A DNA stretch of 64,000 nt from Serinus canaria. Lineage: Eukaryota > Chordata > Aves > Passeriformes > Fringillidae. The DNA lies in the NCBI RefSeq assembly GCF_022539315.1, contig NC_066317.1:46727935-46791934 (forward strand), in the 5' to 3' direction. The translations under genes were made by a program, and so were the position numbers. The notes under the pieces were generated by a model. The model ran no database searches. It was not told the DNA's origin and worked only from the letters and a program-made list of their open reading frames with translations. Shown one piece after another: positions 10,743 to 25,800 of the stretch (within the stretch, counting starts at the first letter, position 1; each line of letters starts with the position of its first letter).

Positions 10743-13700
10743 TTGCCATTTAGATGCAATTTTAATTATGCTGGGGTTCAACTGTATGAACATGAGAGTA
10801 CAAAAGTGTGAAAATAAAAGGCTCCTTGAAGGGCTGTCTGGGGCAGATACTTTCCCTGTGTGCTCCATCCTTCCTGTACTGGTCAGCTGAGCTGACACCT
10901 GCAGGAGAAGCTGTAATTCATTGCAGATGAAAGCTAGCAGCATAGTCTGTGTGAATTAGCACTAAACAAAAGCAGTAAGAGCTCGTGGTCTTAGCCAGCT
11001 TAGCTGAAGCCCCATGGAGATGTGTGAGTTCACACTACCAGTGCAAGCCTTCATCTTGCCATTCTCAGTCTCCCATTGCCCTTCTCTCTGCTCTTTGTTC
11101 ACTATGGTAACAACACATCTCATTTCTGCAGAAAATGAAAAAGACATGCCTGTGGCTTCTGTATCCACTTGGGGTGTAAAAGCTGGGACTGGGCAAAGCA
11201 CCAGAACGTGGCAGGGCTTTGTGCCCTGACAGAGGCAGTCCCTGTGCTTGGTCTGTGGTCCCCATGGGAAGAGCAAGGCTCTGTGGCTGATCGTGCAGCC
11301 TGTGGGCAGCACACAGCTGGGAAATACCTCAGGTACCTTCGTCTTCCTGGCCAGCCATGGGATTTGCTGCTCGGGGTCTCAGATGTCAAAATCTAACTTG
11401 GAGGAGAGATCCTTTCCAGAGCAATGCCTCAAAGGGTTGCAAAGCTATTCAGGCAGTGGAGAAGTGCCTACAGTTATTCTCTGGTCTTTTACTTATAAAT
11501 GCTGCCAGAGGAAACATGGAATAGAGGATTCTTTCAGCTTAGCTGATAAAATTAAGAACTTATTAAAAAAAATTAGATTAGGGACAGCAGAAAAGCTTTG
11601 GGTTTATCCAGTTTTTAGGATTTTGGTTTTCAAAATGGGGAAGGAGGGAAAGGGGAGACCATCCTCCTGGATCCTATCCATATTTAAAAATTTTTCTTTA
11701 AACATGCTTTTAAGTGAAAAATATAGTAAGTGAAAGTATTTTATTAATAAAGATATTAGAAGAAACAATTCTAAAATTTTCAAGTCTTTTTTACCATTGA
11801 TATTGCCTAAATTCAGTTTCAACTAAGATCCATTGTTCTTATGGATACCTGGTTTTCTAGATTTGCAAAATGATTCAATGGCGAACATTTTTTACTCAAG
11901 AGTATTGAGTGCAACATGCTTAAATACTTTCTAATGTAAATTTGAAGTTAATAAACACTGATTTTGTATATAAAAATGTTCATTTATGTTGATTTTATTT
12001 GTAAATTGGTTAGATTTATTTCCAAATATTTTTCACAATCCATGTTTTCTCCATTGCTCTCCACTTATGCTACATCTGCTTCCTGCCTTTATTGACTGAA
12101 TTTGAAAAAGAAGATAACTGAAATGTCAGAATTTCAGAATTTTAGTGACCCAGAAATTCCAACTGAATTTCAGGCCTGTATTTTTGCCTCCTTATTTTCT
12201 GTCTGGATTCTCTCCCTCAGAATTATTTTTCAATTTCATGTAATGCATAATCAGGAGATTAAGAATCCCTGTACATTGCCCCTGTACATCTTCTACTTGA
12301 AAAAAAAAAATAAAGAAAAATAGTAATGCCAGGGGGGTTTTAGTTAAAGGTTATAGCTCTCCATAGTGTAGATTCTGAATTTTACATTTTCATTGTTTTT
12401 ACAAAATATTGTTGCTGCACAAGACATGGCATTAATTCAAAGAAAACCTGTCAGGAGGAACTGAAAAGATCAGGTGTTTTTCAAGGTTGTGACAGGAGGA
12501 TACCCATGGTAAGCTTTATCAGCCAGGCAAACCCCTAACTAGCCATGCTTTGATGGGACTGATGTTACCTAAACTGCATGTTTCAGCTCAGCTTAGTCAG
12601 TGCCAGTTTTGCTTTTTTTTTTCCTTGTATTTTTAAAGCACAGAAGAAATGAAGCTTTCAGCTCTTGTGTAACATGAGATTGGACCAAGAGGTAGACATT
12701 TCTTCTGAGAATTAGCAGAGGAAACAGGGCTAGCTAAAGAATTTAGTTTTTTAAAAGATATTTTTATTGAACTATTTTCTCATTACTTTTGACATGAGCA
12801 GCAATCACAAATGCATCTAATGGATGACTGTTGAGATCCAGGTGTTGTATATTAACATTTATCTGAATGACAAAATACCTGAGTGGACAACTGCTTGTGA
12901 AGTTTTCCCAGAAAATACTCCTTTCTGGAGGCTGGGATTGTGGGTGAAAATAAATATACATGTTTTGTAAGTGAAGCTAAGCAGAATATAAAGTCTAAAA
13001 TCTTAAATTATACATTGATAAACTTTTATATTTGTAAGTAATTTCTGAGGAGGAAAAGAAAATTGTCCTTATATTAATTATAAAATTACCTAAACATTCT
13101 CAGTCACTCTTTCCTGAAAAGGCCTGGAAGACTTTTTAAGTTCTTGTGGGATGCTGGTTACATCAAGATGATTTATATTTCTGTATGAAAATACACAGTT
13201 GTGGTCAAAGAATCATCAAAATTTTTCCTGGAGAAGTAAATAGCCAATGCCTGCTCTAAGTCCAGAAAAAGATTTTCTCTTTTGAATCATAATTCATGAA
13301 AGGAAAGCTTCACAGGACACTTAAGCATTTTCTGCTGCTAAAATGGTCTTGTTGCTAATCTTGTTTTAATGGTGAACATAATATTGCCTTTCCAAATATG
13401 ATGGCAAGTAAGTTGGTCCCTCAAGTCTCTCTGTATTTAATTTCTCCTCAGTTCCACACCCAAACCCAGTCTCCAATCTGATCTTTCAGACTAATTTTTT
13501 TGCAGTTACTCTGGGAAAACCAACGTGTCATTCTTTAAAATCTCTTCTTTATGAGTGTTCTGCACTGCTTAGTTGACATGAGAATCCTGATCTACCTCTG
13601 GCATTACCTGACTGACACAGAGATTGGATTTAGCTGGCAGTAAACTGACATACAGCTGGTGTTGCCAGCACTTTACCTTCTTTAGTGCAAGTTGCTACTT

Positions 13701-16700
13701 TTAGGCACTAAAAACAACACAAAGGATAGATATAAGTAATTTCTACAAGCTTTTCACCTTTATACAAAATTCTCACTTTTTGAAATCTAACTTCTCAACT
13801 CTTGAAACTAAAATAGTTTTGTGAATTTTTGAAATTAAAATTGTCTTGAATTTAAATAGTTTTGTGGTACCATCCACTTTTCTATCGGGGTTTTACACTA
13901 TTATTTGCATTCTATCTGCCTGCCTGTCTGAGTATCTCAGGTCAGTAAACTGAAAAGCAGAAAGCCTCCTGTTTGTGTTATGTAACTGTCTTCTTCTGGC
14001 AGCTGGCTCCAATGAGCACCTCTGTGAATGTTGCCATGGAGACTCCAATTTAGGAGCAACTGGATTTGAGAGTTTCCAGCCCAGCAGTACCTGACAAAAC
14101 AAATACAGAAATTAAAGTGGGCCCTGCCCTTCAGGTGGGAGTCAGGCAGGTCTGCTAGACCAGGCTGGAAGTGGGGCTAGGGGTGGAAGGATGTTGCTTG
14201 CACAAGTGAATAATTAAGGCATTACCGTCCTTGTTATTCCTCTCTATAATTTTCCTTTTCTCCCCAGCTGTTTTATGAAACAGAATTAATGTTAAATGAT
14301 AGCTCTTTCTGACTAAATTACTACAGTAGCATCCAGTGTACATAGTTTCTACCTTTCCCCTGAGTTTGAGCCCAATACGTGCTCTGCCCTCCAGTTGATG
14401 ATTCACTAATGCACTGGTTTGTACATCTGACTTTATAGGTATTTGTCTCCTGGTGATGCCCAAAAATATTTGCTTATTTTTAGTTCTGTGATTTCACGTT
14501 GTTTCTAGCCCTTCTCTGACAGAAGACTTTGGCAAAAATTATTGACTACAAGGACATAAGAAAAAAAGGCAGTGAGAAATAACTTACGAAAATATTAACA
14601 CAGGTAGCCAGCATTTACAGATTTTTTTTCTAGTTAGGGGTAAACCAGTGCCCTCAGGGTAAACAAGTTTTATCAGAAATCATAATAACCTTTGCCTCAG
14701 CATTTCACAAGACTTGTTTTATAGTCAAGACTTGTTTGACAATATTCATTGTGGGATTTTTTAAACATTTACTTGAAGACGCGTATCTGTGAATTTTCTG
14801 TGTTTTAGTTATTATTTTGCTTTGCAACTCAGCATCCTGTGAGTTTTGTTCCATTTGGTAGAATGATTGACAGAATTTTGGATTAACAACTGCTGTTTTC
14901 TTGAACACTGTTATGAAAAGAAAAAAAGATGAGACTGGAATTTAGTTTAGAAAAATGTAAGTAACAGAAAAGTTGGGGTTTTTCCACTGATAGTATTTTG
15001 CTGGTGTTGACCTTAGTCCACATTTTTTATGTAGGTCTAACTTTGCTTTGACAAAGTCCTTTCTAAGAAAAAAGGGTGTCTCATTTTGCTGACAAAAAGT
15101 CATGATGGTGCTACTCCATTGCCTCTTTGATAAAAGTATGAGCAGGTGGAAAATTTATGTTGAGATCAATCAGTTCTGTGTTGTACTTTCAGGTACAATG
15201 TTCTTTAAACCTTTAAATATACTTTAAACTTTTATACCTTTAATTGAGAATATAGTCAGTATGAAAGACCACTGTACAGAGGGAGCTAGGAAGTTAAAGC
15301 TTCCTAAGAATAGGATGGATTGAGGCTGTCACCACATGACCAAGAAACCTGGGCTCCTTGAGTGGCATGGTTACATCTGTCACTCTTTCAGAAGTAGGGA
15401 GCAGGAATAGGCAGCAAGTGATCTTCGGTGGCCTAGGACTACAGAAGAGTCATAATTCAAGACTCCTTTCATCTCAGATCTTAAAAATTACAAGCTGTCT
15501 CTTTCACCTTAGAAATTATTGAGGCTTCTCAATGCTGCAATTGTGTCCCAAAGGGCCTCTCCTCCCTTTGTGGCTTCCTCCCTCTGTATCATACTGAGAT
15601 ACTGTGCTCTTCTGTGCCATAATTCCTTGTAGTCTTCCCACAACACTGCTCTGAAGTAGCAGTGGCCACCAGGGCATGCAAGTGACACAGAACCAAATAG
15701 ATCCATGCCCAGCACTGCTATGTAACTGCATTGAGGGTGGATGTGTTCCCACATGAGCAAAGTTCAAAGAGCAGAGAGCAAATGTCTTAGCAACCGACCT
15801 CACCAAGATCCATCTCGCATCAGTTCTCTGCTTTAAACCAGCAAATGCTCTTTTGTTCCAGCAAAATTGTTTAGATGATGGTCCACATTCCCTAGGTAAA
15901 TGGTAAATAGGTCTGCTTTGACAGGAATGAAAGGCTCAAGGTATTCAGTATTCTGTACACAGTCAGGCAGGATCTAGAAATGTGAAATATAAAGGAAAGA
16001 AAGGGAGCACTCCTGTGCTACTTAGAACTTCTTTTGATTGCCTTTATCAGCAATACTTTACAAATTTTTCTTCCATTGTAGTTTTTCTACCAGTGTAGCT
16101 TCATAGTTTGAGACTTGAAAAACATGAAGAAGTAACTCAGCAGTTCATTGACTGCTAACTGTGGATAAGTTCTAGAGATTTTTTTGGCAAACTCTGTATA
16201 TGACCCCATTGCCATAACTTGCTACGAAAGAAGTTTATAGGCACAATAAGGCTTGGTCTGAAATTTTAAGATACAATAGTTAATAATGTACTGGTATGTA
16301 ATTTATATTTTGCTTGTTGAAGTATTCTCTGGATTCATGAGGTCTTTGTTACCTGAATAGAATTAGGAAAATCTAAGTTTGTGTCAAAGTCTACCACCCG
16401 GGTTTTTTTTCTAATAACATATTTTGTACCTTTTCAACTACTTAAAAATGTGCTATTTAAGTACTGAACAGTAGACTGGGTGATATCTATTCAAGACTTC
16501 AAGTAGGTATTGAAGTTCTTCTGTATTCCATATTTCCTTTGTTCTACCAGTTGGGGGGTATTCCTAAGTTTTGTTCTCACTGAAGCTTAGAGAAGCCTAA
16601 CATCAGTTACTTGTACCCTGTCATAGGACTGTTAGCAGGTACCAGCAGACTTTGTTCCATGAGAAGAAAATCCTTCCTGCTGCCTCAACAGAACCAGCTC

Positions 16701-19539
16701 CTTGCATCTGTGCCACCAGACCGTGGTAGAAGAGAAACAAATGAGGCAAAGCATATGCCAGACCTCATGGATCTTGGCTTCTTGTCATCCCTCCTCAAAC
16801 AGTGTAATAGCAAGCCAATCTTTACCTTCTGTACCCTTCAGTGGCCTCAGGCTCACACAAATTCTAGGAGACTTAAAAAACTCTTTTTATAAAACTTCAT
16901 GTATCTTTCCGATACTTTACATGTTTTTGAAAGAAAACAGTGATTAAACATAGCACCAGTTGAGATAATGGCCAGGAAACCGTTTACAGCAAAAACATAA
17001 GATCATATATGCTTCACAACACAGGAAAGCACAAATTCCTTCTGCATTTTCTAGGAATGTATGAGGCTGCAAAATCATTGTAATGGGAGTACACAGCTCT
17101 TGAATGAAATTGTTACATATATTAAAACCAAAGACAGCAACCATATTTGCAGGTGTTCCTCCTCACCACTCCTATATTTATTTCAGTCTCTCCCACTTAG
17201 CATTCATATTTAATTTGCTACTTTTTTTCAAGAATATTTTCAAACCTTCCACCACTAACTTAGAGTATAAATGATCCTTGTCATCAAGAGAAGTAGAAAA
17301 GCAGACGAAAGAGGAAAATAATATTGGAGACAACTAAGACCAAAGATATAACCTAAGAAAACAGTGGTTTTGAATATGAAGAAACTTTTTTATTCCCTGA
17401 AAATTATATCAGAAATCAAATGTATACTTTCATAATGATATTAACAAACAGACATGTAGAAATATGTTACCTGTGATTCAGAGTAACTGACTTTAAAACA
17501 CATTACAGGAATATGCAAAAGAGTACATGCATTAGGAAATATCATTGCTTACTAAATCATATGCAGACTACTTAAATGATAATAATAATTCTAGTTATTT
17601 ATAAGTAATCAGAGGAAAACCTCAGTAACACACATGAATTTGATAGGAAAAAAGTCTGTATAATGCTTTAGAAATATTAATTGAAATCATATGCAGTTAA
17701 ATGTTATAAATTGGATTACAGATGGTACAAGAATCCTTCAAAGACTACTACAAATTTAAACATAAAGAATTTACCCAATTCACTATTCTCATTATTGGAT
17801 ATAATCAATATAATGGTTTTAGAATGCATCTTAATGTTTGGCTATAAACACTATATTTATTTTTTATGTCTATTACACAGCCAGGATCTATCAAAGTTGA
17901 TTTGATCGTAGCATATACTTAGCTTTACTGGATAAGGCATTCATCCTTCAGTGTTTAAAGACAACAACAAAGATGAAATATGCTGAAAATGGAACAGCAT
18001 TATTTTCCTTATGACTGAATATGAATAAACATCAGAACATGTGAGATGGATTTTCTGTCTTTGACTGTCTTCAGCTCAGACTCTTAGCCCCTCTAAACAC
18101 ATCGGATTTTGCTCTCAGGGAAGGTAAAAACCCTGGAATTTGATATTCCATGCTATGAAATGCATTAGACTAGTTCTGATAAACATTTTTGATCTTAGAA
18201 TATGAATTTGAGAGCTTAGGAAACAAAAGGAAATACAGAAATAATATCCCCATTGTTAATCAAAGCAGCACAACAGGGAACATGAGATTGCAGTTCAGGC
18301 CCAATGAGCCCTACATCAAGTCCAAAGCCTTGCAGTTCAAATACAACACACAGTGTAATCCTCCCATTCCTGGGAAAGAAGTTTAATGGCAGCCTTTTGG
18401 TATACATTAAACTGGGGAACTGAAACAGAGTCCCAGCTTCAAGGTTTCAGCACATGACAAATTGCTATCCCTGCCAGTATCAGACACAGGGTGATCATAT
18501 GCCCTGAGCAGGCTCCGGTCCCCATGGCCCCTCCTTCAACAGGAGCAAGAAGAAAGCTTCAGCATGAGCAGCAATTTGGATAATCATGGATCAAGGTACC
18601 AGGGGGTGCTAGAAAACATGCCTGAACTTAAAATAGTTGGGAGGTTCTGCTTCCAAATCAGTTTCCTTACCATGGTGCAACCATAGCTTTGCTATCAAAC
18701 TCCACTACACCTGTCAGTATCTTTTGCTGTAACTTGGTCACCTGCTATTGGTGTTGGTCTTCAAAAGAAAAATATGGAAGCTGATGTGTCTCAGTACTTG
18801 AGGCAGCATTGAAATCTGTTGCTATACTCTGCAAACCCCACAGAAATACGTCCCTGGAGCCTGCATTGCAGAACACCTGGTGTACATTCTGCACAGTATA
18901 TATTTTAACAGTTTTCATTTGAAAGATTATTTTCAGTCCTGCTTTACATATTTCACTTGTGATCATAAACTTTCATCAGCATTTAGTAACAGGATGTCAA
19001 GGCAATATGGCATATGCTTTCTAATTGCTATCACAGTCTTGCATTGAAGTGAAGCCTACTTTAGAGGCATCTGCCTACTTAGTGTGTTATAAACAGAATA
19101 TATCCTTTTTCCTTCTGCTTGAAGGATTACATAAGTACTTTTTTGCTGGTATATTTAAAGGGCTTAAAATCAATCCTGTAGCTGGATGTTTTAAGAATAC
19201 CAACACAGGAGTAACTTCCCCCACTTAAACCAGACAATATTATTAAATATTATTTATTGTTCCTCAGGTAGCATTCATGATTGGTATGCACAAAAGGTGG
19301 AAAATGTTATTCAGGTTGTCTACTTCTAAGTCTAGACTTTTGTTTTGCCTACTGTAGTGACATAAGACAATGATCATTAAAGGTGATTATTTAAAAAAGG
19401 TTTACTTCTAAGATTTCTAAGAATCTGACACATATTTCTTACCCTCGCTAGTCTGAGCTACCAAGTCACAATTAAAATCAGGAGCTAAACTGAAAAATGA
19501 CATTCCACATGCAGGACCTTGAATTAACTGCCCGGCTAT
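10743..19539. other. Long unique noncoding stretch, no gene seen
   Basis: No recognised transposon or exon in almost 9 kb. The longest frame (plus, 11248-11733, 161 codons) lies in a locally GC-rich patch where three other frames are also open, which points to low stop density rather than a gene. A second GC-richer patch lies at 15.5-15.8 kb. A short direct repeat 'aagacttgtt' occurs twice near 14709-14738. The region may be intronic. Confidence 0.5.
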
Positions 19540-19880
19540 GTCAATACAGTCATAAATTGCTTGAGCCAAGGAGCGGACTGAAGCCTACTGAAGCAGCGAT
19601 CTCTATCGCCTCTCCATTCATCTGCACTGTCAGCAGTGTGCCAGCCTGGACAAGGTGTTCTTTTACATGATTCTCTCTTGCTTTATGTGACCTAAGATGC
19701 TTTAGGAAGGACCCTGCTTGGTGACTCATCTGGACCAGATGAGGGCGGTGTGGCTAGGAGAGGACAGCGGTTGTTCCCATCCACATCATGACCTCATGGT
19801 GCTATCAGCTCAAATGTTCTGCTGCATGATCCAAACCTGAACATAATTACAGCCTGGCACTGAGTATTCTGATCATGAGT
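19540..19880. promoter_or_regulatory. Candidate regulatory element with palindromic double E-box and AP-1 site
   Basis: This non-repeat segment has more CpGs than its surroundings. At its centre an exact palindrome, TCATCTGG-A-CCAGATGA (19726-19742), places two bHLH E-boxes (CATCTG 19727-19732, CAGATG 19736-19741) back to back. It overlaps an AP-1 consensus TGACTCA (19722-19728). A nuclear-receptor/CRE-like TGACCTCA lies shortly downstream near 19789. The arrangement is seen in sequence; the enhancer function is inferred. A conserved noncoding exon is an alternative. Confidence 0.3.
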
Positions 19881-22800
19881 CTCTGAGCTCAAGCTCAGTC
19901 ACAAGCTTCAGATATCAAATACCTACCCTTATATCTTGGATGTACTCTTGGGAAACTTGTGCGCCCCTGGCACTTAAATAGAGGGCTTGATTTCCAGAGA
20001 TGTCAATCATTAATTGATTTCAGTGATGCCCACTGAGGAGTCGGTACTCAGAATTTTTAAAAAAAAAGGCATTAGAATTCAAGTGGCTAAATATGAATTT
20101 AATAGTTTAACTACAGACAGAAAATGTTTGACTGTTTCTTCTTTCATTCTCCCTAATATTAAGGAAAGTAACTTTTTCTCATTATAAAATAATTTTAGCA
20201 ACATATCATTAAGCAATTTGTACTCCCATTGTCAGGCATTTAGGTTGTGATTACAGTGCAGTACCATATAGAGAAAGTTTCTCTCTAGAGAAGCCGTGCT
20301 GAGACCTGAAAATATAATCTACTTTATTATTCAGCATTTTTTTGTGAATTTTGTATCCTTCCTCTGATATGTAGCCTGCCTGTATTCATTATTACTGCAT
20401 AACACAAAGCGTTACACAGGTCACTGGAGATGGAAGGATTTTCACAGGTCATTCATTAAAAGGATCAGATGTTTCATCATTAAGTTTCAACATCATTACA
20501 GTTCTCTGTGTTTATATCCACAAACTCTTTTCTCCAACCATGCAAATTCTTTCATGTATTTTAACATCTTGACTCAATCAAGGTAAGCTTCTTGTTAAAA
20601 ATGTGCATGTACAGTAGCAAGTTTATAATGTTTGCTACTAATGTTGCAAAAAGTCTTTAGCTTCTTAATCAAAGAACTTTTATATGGGGCAAAGTTGTGA
20701 TCTTCCCAGACATGAAGGTATTCCTCTTGCTCTGCATTGAACTGATCTTATCTGTAAAATAATCTGTTTCAAGATCATTCAGGAGAGAGAAAGTTTTCTC
20801 TAAACATTTTAAAACTTCAATAATTTTCCTATTTTGTAATTACTTTGATTCTACTTCATTTTTTAACCATTTGACTAATGCTGTGCGTAGCATGAAACCA
20901 TTATTAGAGTTCTACATGAGTGCTTTTTTCAAAGAACATTGCAAACAACTACAATCATCTCTGCCTAAGTCTGGAGAGAGACCTTCATATCACAAACTGG
21001 AATTTATCTCTTTGAGAATGTTCAGTTTGCACTTACCTTGTTTCCAACACATTGAATACTAAATGAAAACAAACAAACAAAAAAAAAAATCACAGGCAAG
21101 CTGGTTCTGAAGAAATAATGACACTTGAAAACCAAAATACCCCTTTCCATTTTACTTAAGATTTCATGGCTGCTAGGGAAAACCTCACTGCCAAGGTAAA
21201 TTTAGAACCAACCCTTAATACTTTCAGTTCCTCAATAAAAATATGAACACTGAACACTTAGAACCTACTGTGCTGTCAAACAATCCAAGGCAAACTATGC
21301 AGTACATTGTTGTTTCCTGAATGCTAGCCTGTAGGAGACAGAAGAACTGCTTCAAATCTTTGAAACTGTTAACTCCTCTGACAAATGGAATTCTAAAGAA
21401 AAGTCTTAAAAAGTGATTGTGCTTTTTCTCTCAGAAAGTCAAAGTGAAAGCATAGAGAGCTTAATATATCTTCTGCATAAATACAGTCAACAGCAGCAAT
21501 CTTGTGATAACTGCAGTTATACAGATAGAGATTAAGAAACTAGAAATCCTTTTTTTCAGATCTGTCATATTTGAATGGATGAAAAGTCCCTAGCTAGACC
21601 AGCAGTTTAGAAAGGAAAAATTCCATTAGGAAACTGGAAAGGATCCAATATGGTTTTGTGTGATGATATGGAAGAGGCATATTGCAAACCCTTGGCTTTT
21701 AAATCTAGAGAAAGATGGGGAGAGGTAAAAGAGGTGAAAATTCAGACATTTTCTTTAAAACTACATACTTTCTTATATTACTTTAAAAGGCAGAAGGAAT
21801 TTGTGAGTTTAACAGAGGGGTGTCAATGATTCTTGCCTATTTTCTGGCACACAGTGTTTCCATCTTTCTCAGTCTACAAAAGTGCATGATTACAGATTTT
21901 TATTCCAGACGCATATGACAGACTGACCTGCATAAATCTCTCATCTTAGTCTGAGTATTTAAAAATGGATATGATTGGAAAGGTCTACTGTGTCAATGGG
22001 AATTAGACTATTAATGGTATAAGGGGATGCATTTTATACAGCTCATTATGAATCTGAATATTTAAAAAATTAGAATGTTTTAAAATGCCTTCTACCCATA
22101 ATTATAATGAATATTAAGTATGAATAGAAAGATGTTCATGCATGATACTTGCTCTTTATTAACCTCAGTCCCTGAACATTTCAGTTTTAAAATTAAATTA
22201 TTCTGTCTTTTTTTTCTAAAGCTAATGTCATAGCACAAAGTCATTCTGATATAAGCATTACTGAAACAAATACCTGCTGAATTATTAAAGAAATACCTGT
22301 TTTAATTATGTCATTCAGACTTTTTGATAAATAAAACACAGTTTTAGATTGCAGATTTTCAGAATAGGATTCCAAAAGTGAATCACATGTAACCTTTTCA
22401 TGTGGTTTTAATGACCATTTCGGTGAATAGTAAGACAATCCATGTCTTTAAACAGTGTCAGTGCTTTTCTCTCTGAGACATCTGTGCAGTCCAGAGAGAA
22501 AAGTCCATTTTTTATTCCTAAATGTGAAATAAAATACAGGATAACTTTGTCTGGCTTGATACTCAGATCATTTTCAGGAACATAAGAGCTTTAATGTATT
22601 CTGCCAGTTGTGAGTCACACCCTAGATTTTAACAAGAATGACCCAGGAATTGTGCCAAAAAAATACCTCTATTTTTGGACAGCTTGGTTCTCTGGAATAT
22701 TCTTTCTATATGTGCTCTTTGCAATTGACCTATAGTAAGTCTGTCTTGTTCTGAAAGGCATAGGCTGCACAAAATAGCACATAAAACAAGTGTTCTAATA

Positions 22801-25800
22801 CTACATAAACAAACGAGAGTAAAAACATAGCAAGGGATGGCTTCAACTTACCTCTTCCTAATTGTTTGGAAAATGATGGGATTAAATGGGTAAGCTGTAT
22901 CTTAAAACATAAATGAGTATTAAGTGAGATCAAAATCTAATTGGTAAATGGGGTGGTCAGAGTAGAAGAGGCATCCTGGACTAAAGCAGAGATACCTGTG
23001 AAATAGAAAGAATTGAAGCTGATGGAGAAGACTGTGGAAAAGGAAATGGGAGGTAGCTAAGGGTTACAGACAGGAATGGTGTGTGCAGAGTTAAAAATGA
23101 AAAGAGATTTTGTTGCTGCTGTTCAGCATCATGCCCAGGCAGTGAAGGAGTGAAAGAGCTACGGCAGGGTCTGCATCCATGGCAGCTCAGTCTGAGGAGC
23201 TGAACATCCTCCAGAGGACACAGAGGCTCACAACCTTCAGGAAGAACAGTTTGTTTTGTTTTCCAGAATAAAACATGGACTTAAAAAGATCTTTGGTGAT
23301 TTGGTCACAATCTCAACATGGGAAAGGAAGAGAAAAAACGATGATGAATCCATTCTCTTTTTGATAAACTCTTCATTTATGTTACACTTATCAAAACTAA
23401 AATTTTATGTGATTCGTGAAAATTCCTAGTAATATGGCAACATAAACCAGTAATATTGTTCAAATATTGCAATAGTTTTCAGAATTGGAATGTGACAAGT
23501 TCAGCTATCACTGTGAAGAGGAAGATTAATAAAAAAGAAGAGTATAAATAAGGATCAGCAAGAATTTTTTGGTAACTTGTCAAGGCTTGCTTCTAGCATT
23601 CTAATATAAAAAACTGGAAATTAGATGAATAGTAAGATGCAATTAAATTTCAGTCTTCATTTTCTCTTCAGCTTTTTCTTTTTCTCACTTGCTTACTAGC
23701 AAGCTGTACAGGATGCATATGATTTAATATACACTGTATTTGACCCTGAGTGAAAATTTGGAAATCAAACAATTTCTATGTGCTTTACTCTGTGAAATGT
23801 GGTAAAGTATATGTATGCTATATGAAGTGCTAACTGAGGAATTTATATTCTACTTGACAGTACATTAAGCTAAACATTTGATTGGCTTTTATAAGATCCT
23901 TTTCAGATCAAAATAAACTGAACTATAAATTATATTCAATTATATACCAAACCAGCCAAAACAATCTCTTCAGAACTGTGACCCTTGGATGTGTTTATTA
24001 ACAGGTATTATATTTTTTCAATCTACAGCCCTTGGAAATAAAATGCATTATTAGGTGGAGTGTTTCTAAAAATGGCTTGTCTCTACTCTCCAATATCTAT
24101 CTTCCCCCACTCTTCTTTCTTTGAGAAGTGAATTTACAGCAATAGGTTTGTTTCTTTTCCCCATCCCAATACTACAGCTTCTGAGTTTTCTCATTTGTCT
24201 GTATCCCAGTTATGATATGTCCACTCTGGCTCAGACCAGGAAACTATTAACGGCCCTGGAGTCTCTAAGATCCATCTCTGTGCCTGTTCTTGGTCCCCAG
24301 AGTGGAAGAATGATACATTTAGGTCTCTTTCTGAGCCTCTCCCACCTGACAATACCAAATGTTTGGGAGAGGTGGAATGGCTTTGCTCTGGCCAGGAAAT
24401 TAAATGGAGGTTCTGCACAGAGCAAGGTCTCCCCTGCTCAGATAAATAGCTTTCTCAATTATTAAAATAAACCTAGATGGAACTTTTTGTTTTAATTCAG
24501 TTGTGCTTACAGGAGAAAATATCAGAATATTTTACTTCACAAGACTTTGATAGTTTGCCATGAAAGTCACATGGAGATGACAGGATCATCTCAACAGAAC
24601 TGATATAGTCAACTCAGCAGTTCCCAGAAGATATGCTGAAAATCTGTGGAGCTGAGAATCGTAGTTACCCACTCCCTTGGTATGCTTCCTAGCTTGGTGA
24701 CAGTTTAGAACATGAAAGACTCAAATTTCTAGGAACTTCAGGACTTACATCTTACAATCCAGGAAATCTGAGGTGCTTCTCCAGTGCCTTCACCATGAAG
24801 ACACATGTAAGCATGCAGAAAATGTTTCTGAAATCTTACTTTTTTTCTCTAAATTCATCTGAAATATTTTGTCCAAGATCACCATATCAGATACTTCCAC
24901 AGGTAGACCACAGATATATTAAGTTCAGTAAATTTGTAGTCATTAAACTAGTTCTGACAAAATCTACCTGCAATTGACCTTTGTTGCATTTTATTCTTTC
25001 TCCTGTTATCACCACATCCTTCACTGAGCTTCCCTTCAGAATCTGTTGTAAAATCTTGAGTAAAGTCAACTAATTGGGACTTTCACCTTTTTTTCTTCAT
25101 CTGTTCTAGAGGCAGAAAAATATTGTCAGATTCATGAAAAATCCTTGCTATTAAACATTCTGCATCGTATGCCATTGCTATTAGAACCTAATACTTCACA
25201 GGATTATGTTTCCATAAAAATTTGCAAGTATTTCTGGACAAATGACAATAAAAAATTCCCTTGATTCTTATTTCTTGTCATTCCAGTGATAAATTTCAGT
25301 ATAACCAAAAAATGCTGATTGGAATGACCATACAAAATTTATTTAGTCAATATTCTTTCCCCAGTCAATATTCTTTCTTACATCAGTGCATGAATACGAA
25401 GGAAAATAGAATATTATTTTTTACTTACTTTCAGTTTATAATATAAATGTCATTCCTAAAGCTTCCAGCAATGCATATTCCATAGCCCTGTCCAGTAATC
25501 TATTTGGATGCCTCACCATCTCTGAGGGTAATGCAGAAACCAGATATCATAATATTGGACATGTCTCCTAATACCTTCTCTGATTATTATTTGCTTGGTT
25601 TGAATCTTCCACCCATTTTATCACCTTTCATGTGGTCAGGAATTTATTTTCTGTCTCTTCACAGTTATCTTTAGCAATTTAAATGTGGTTTCTGTGTCAC
25701 TTTCAGAGCTTCTATTCTACAGCTAAACAATGCCCATACTCTCTCCCCATACATCATCTCTTTCAAAACACTCTTATGGTCTGTCCCATGGTTTCATCAT

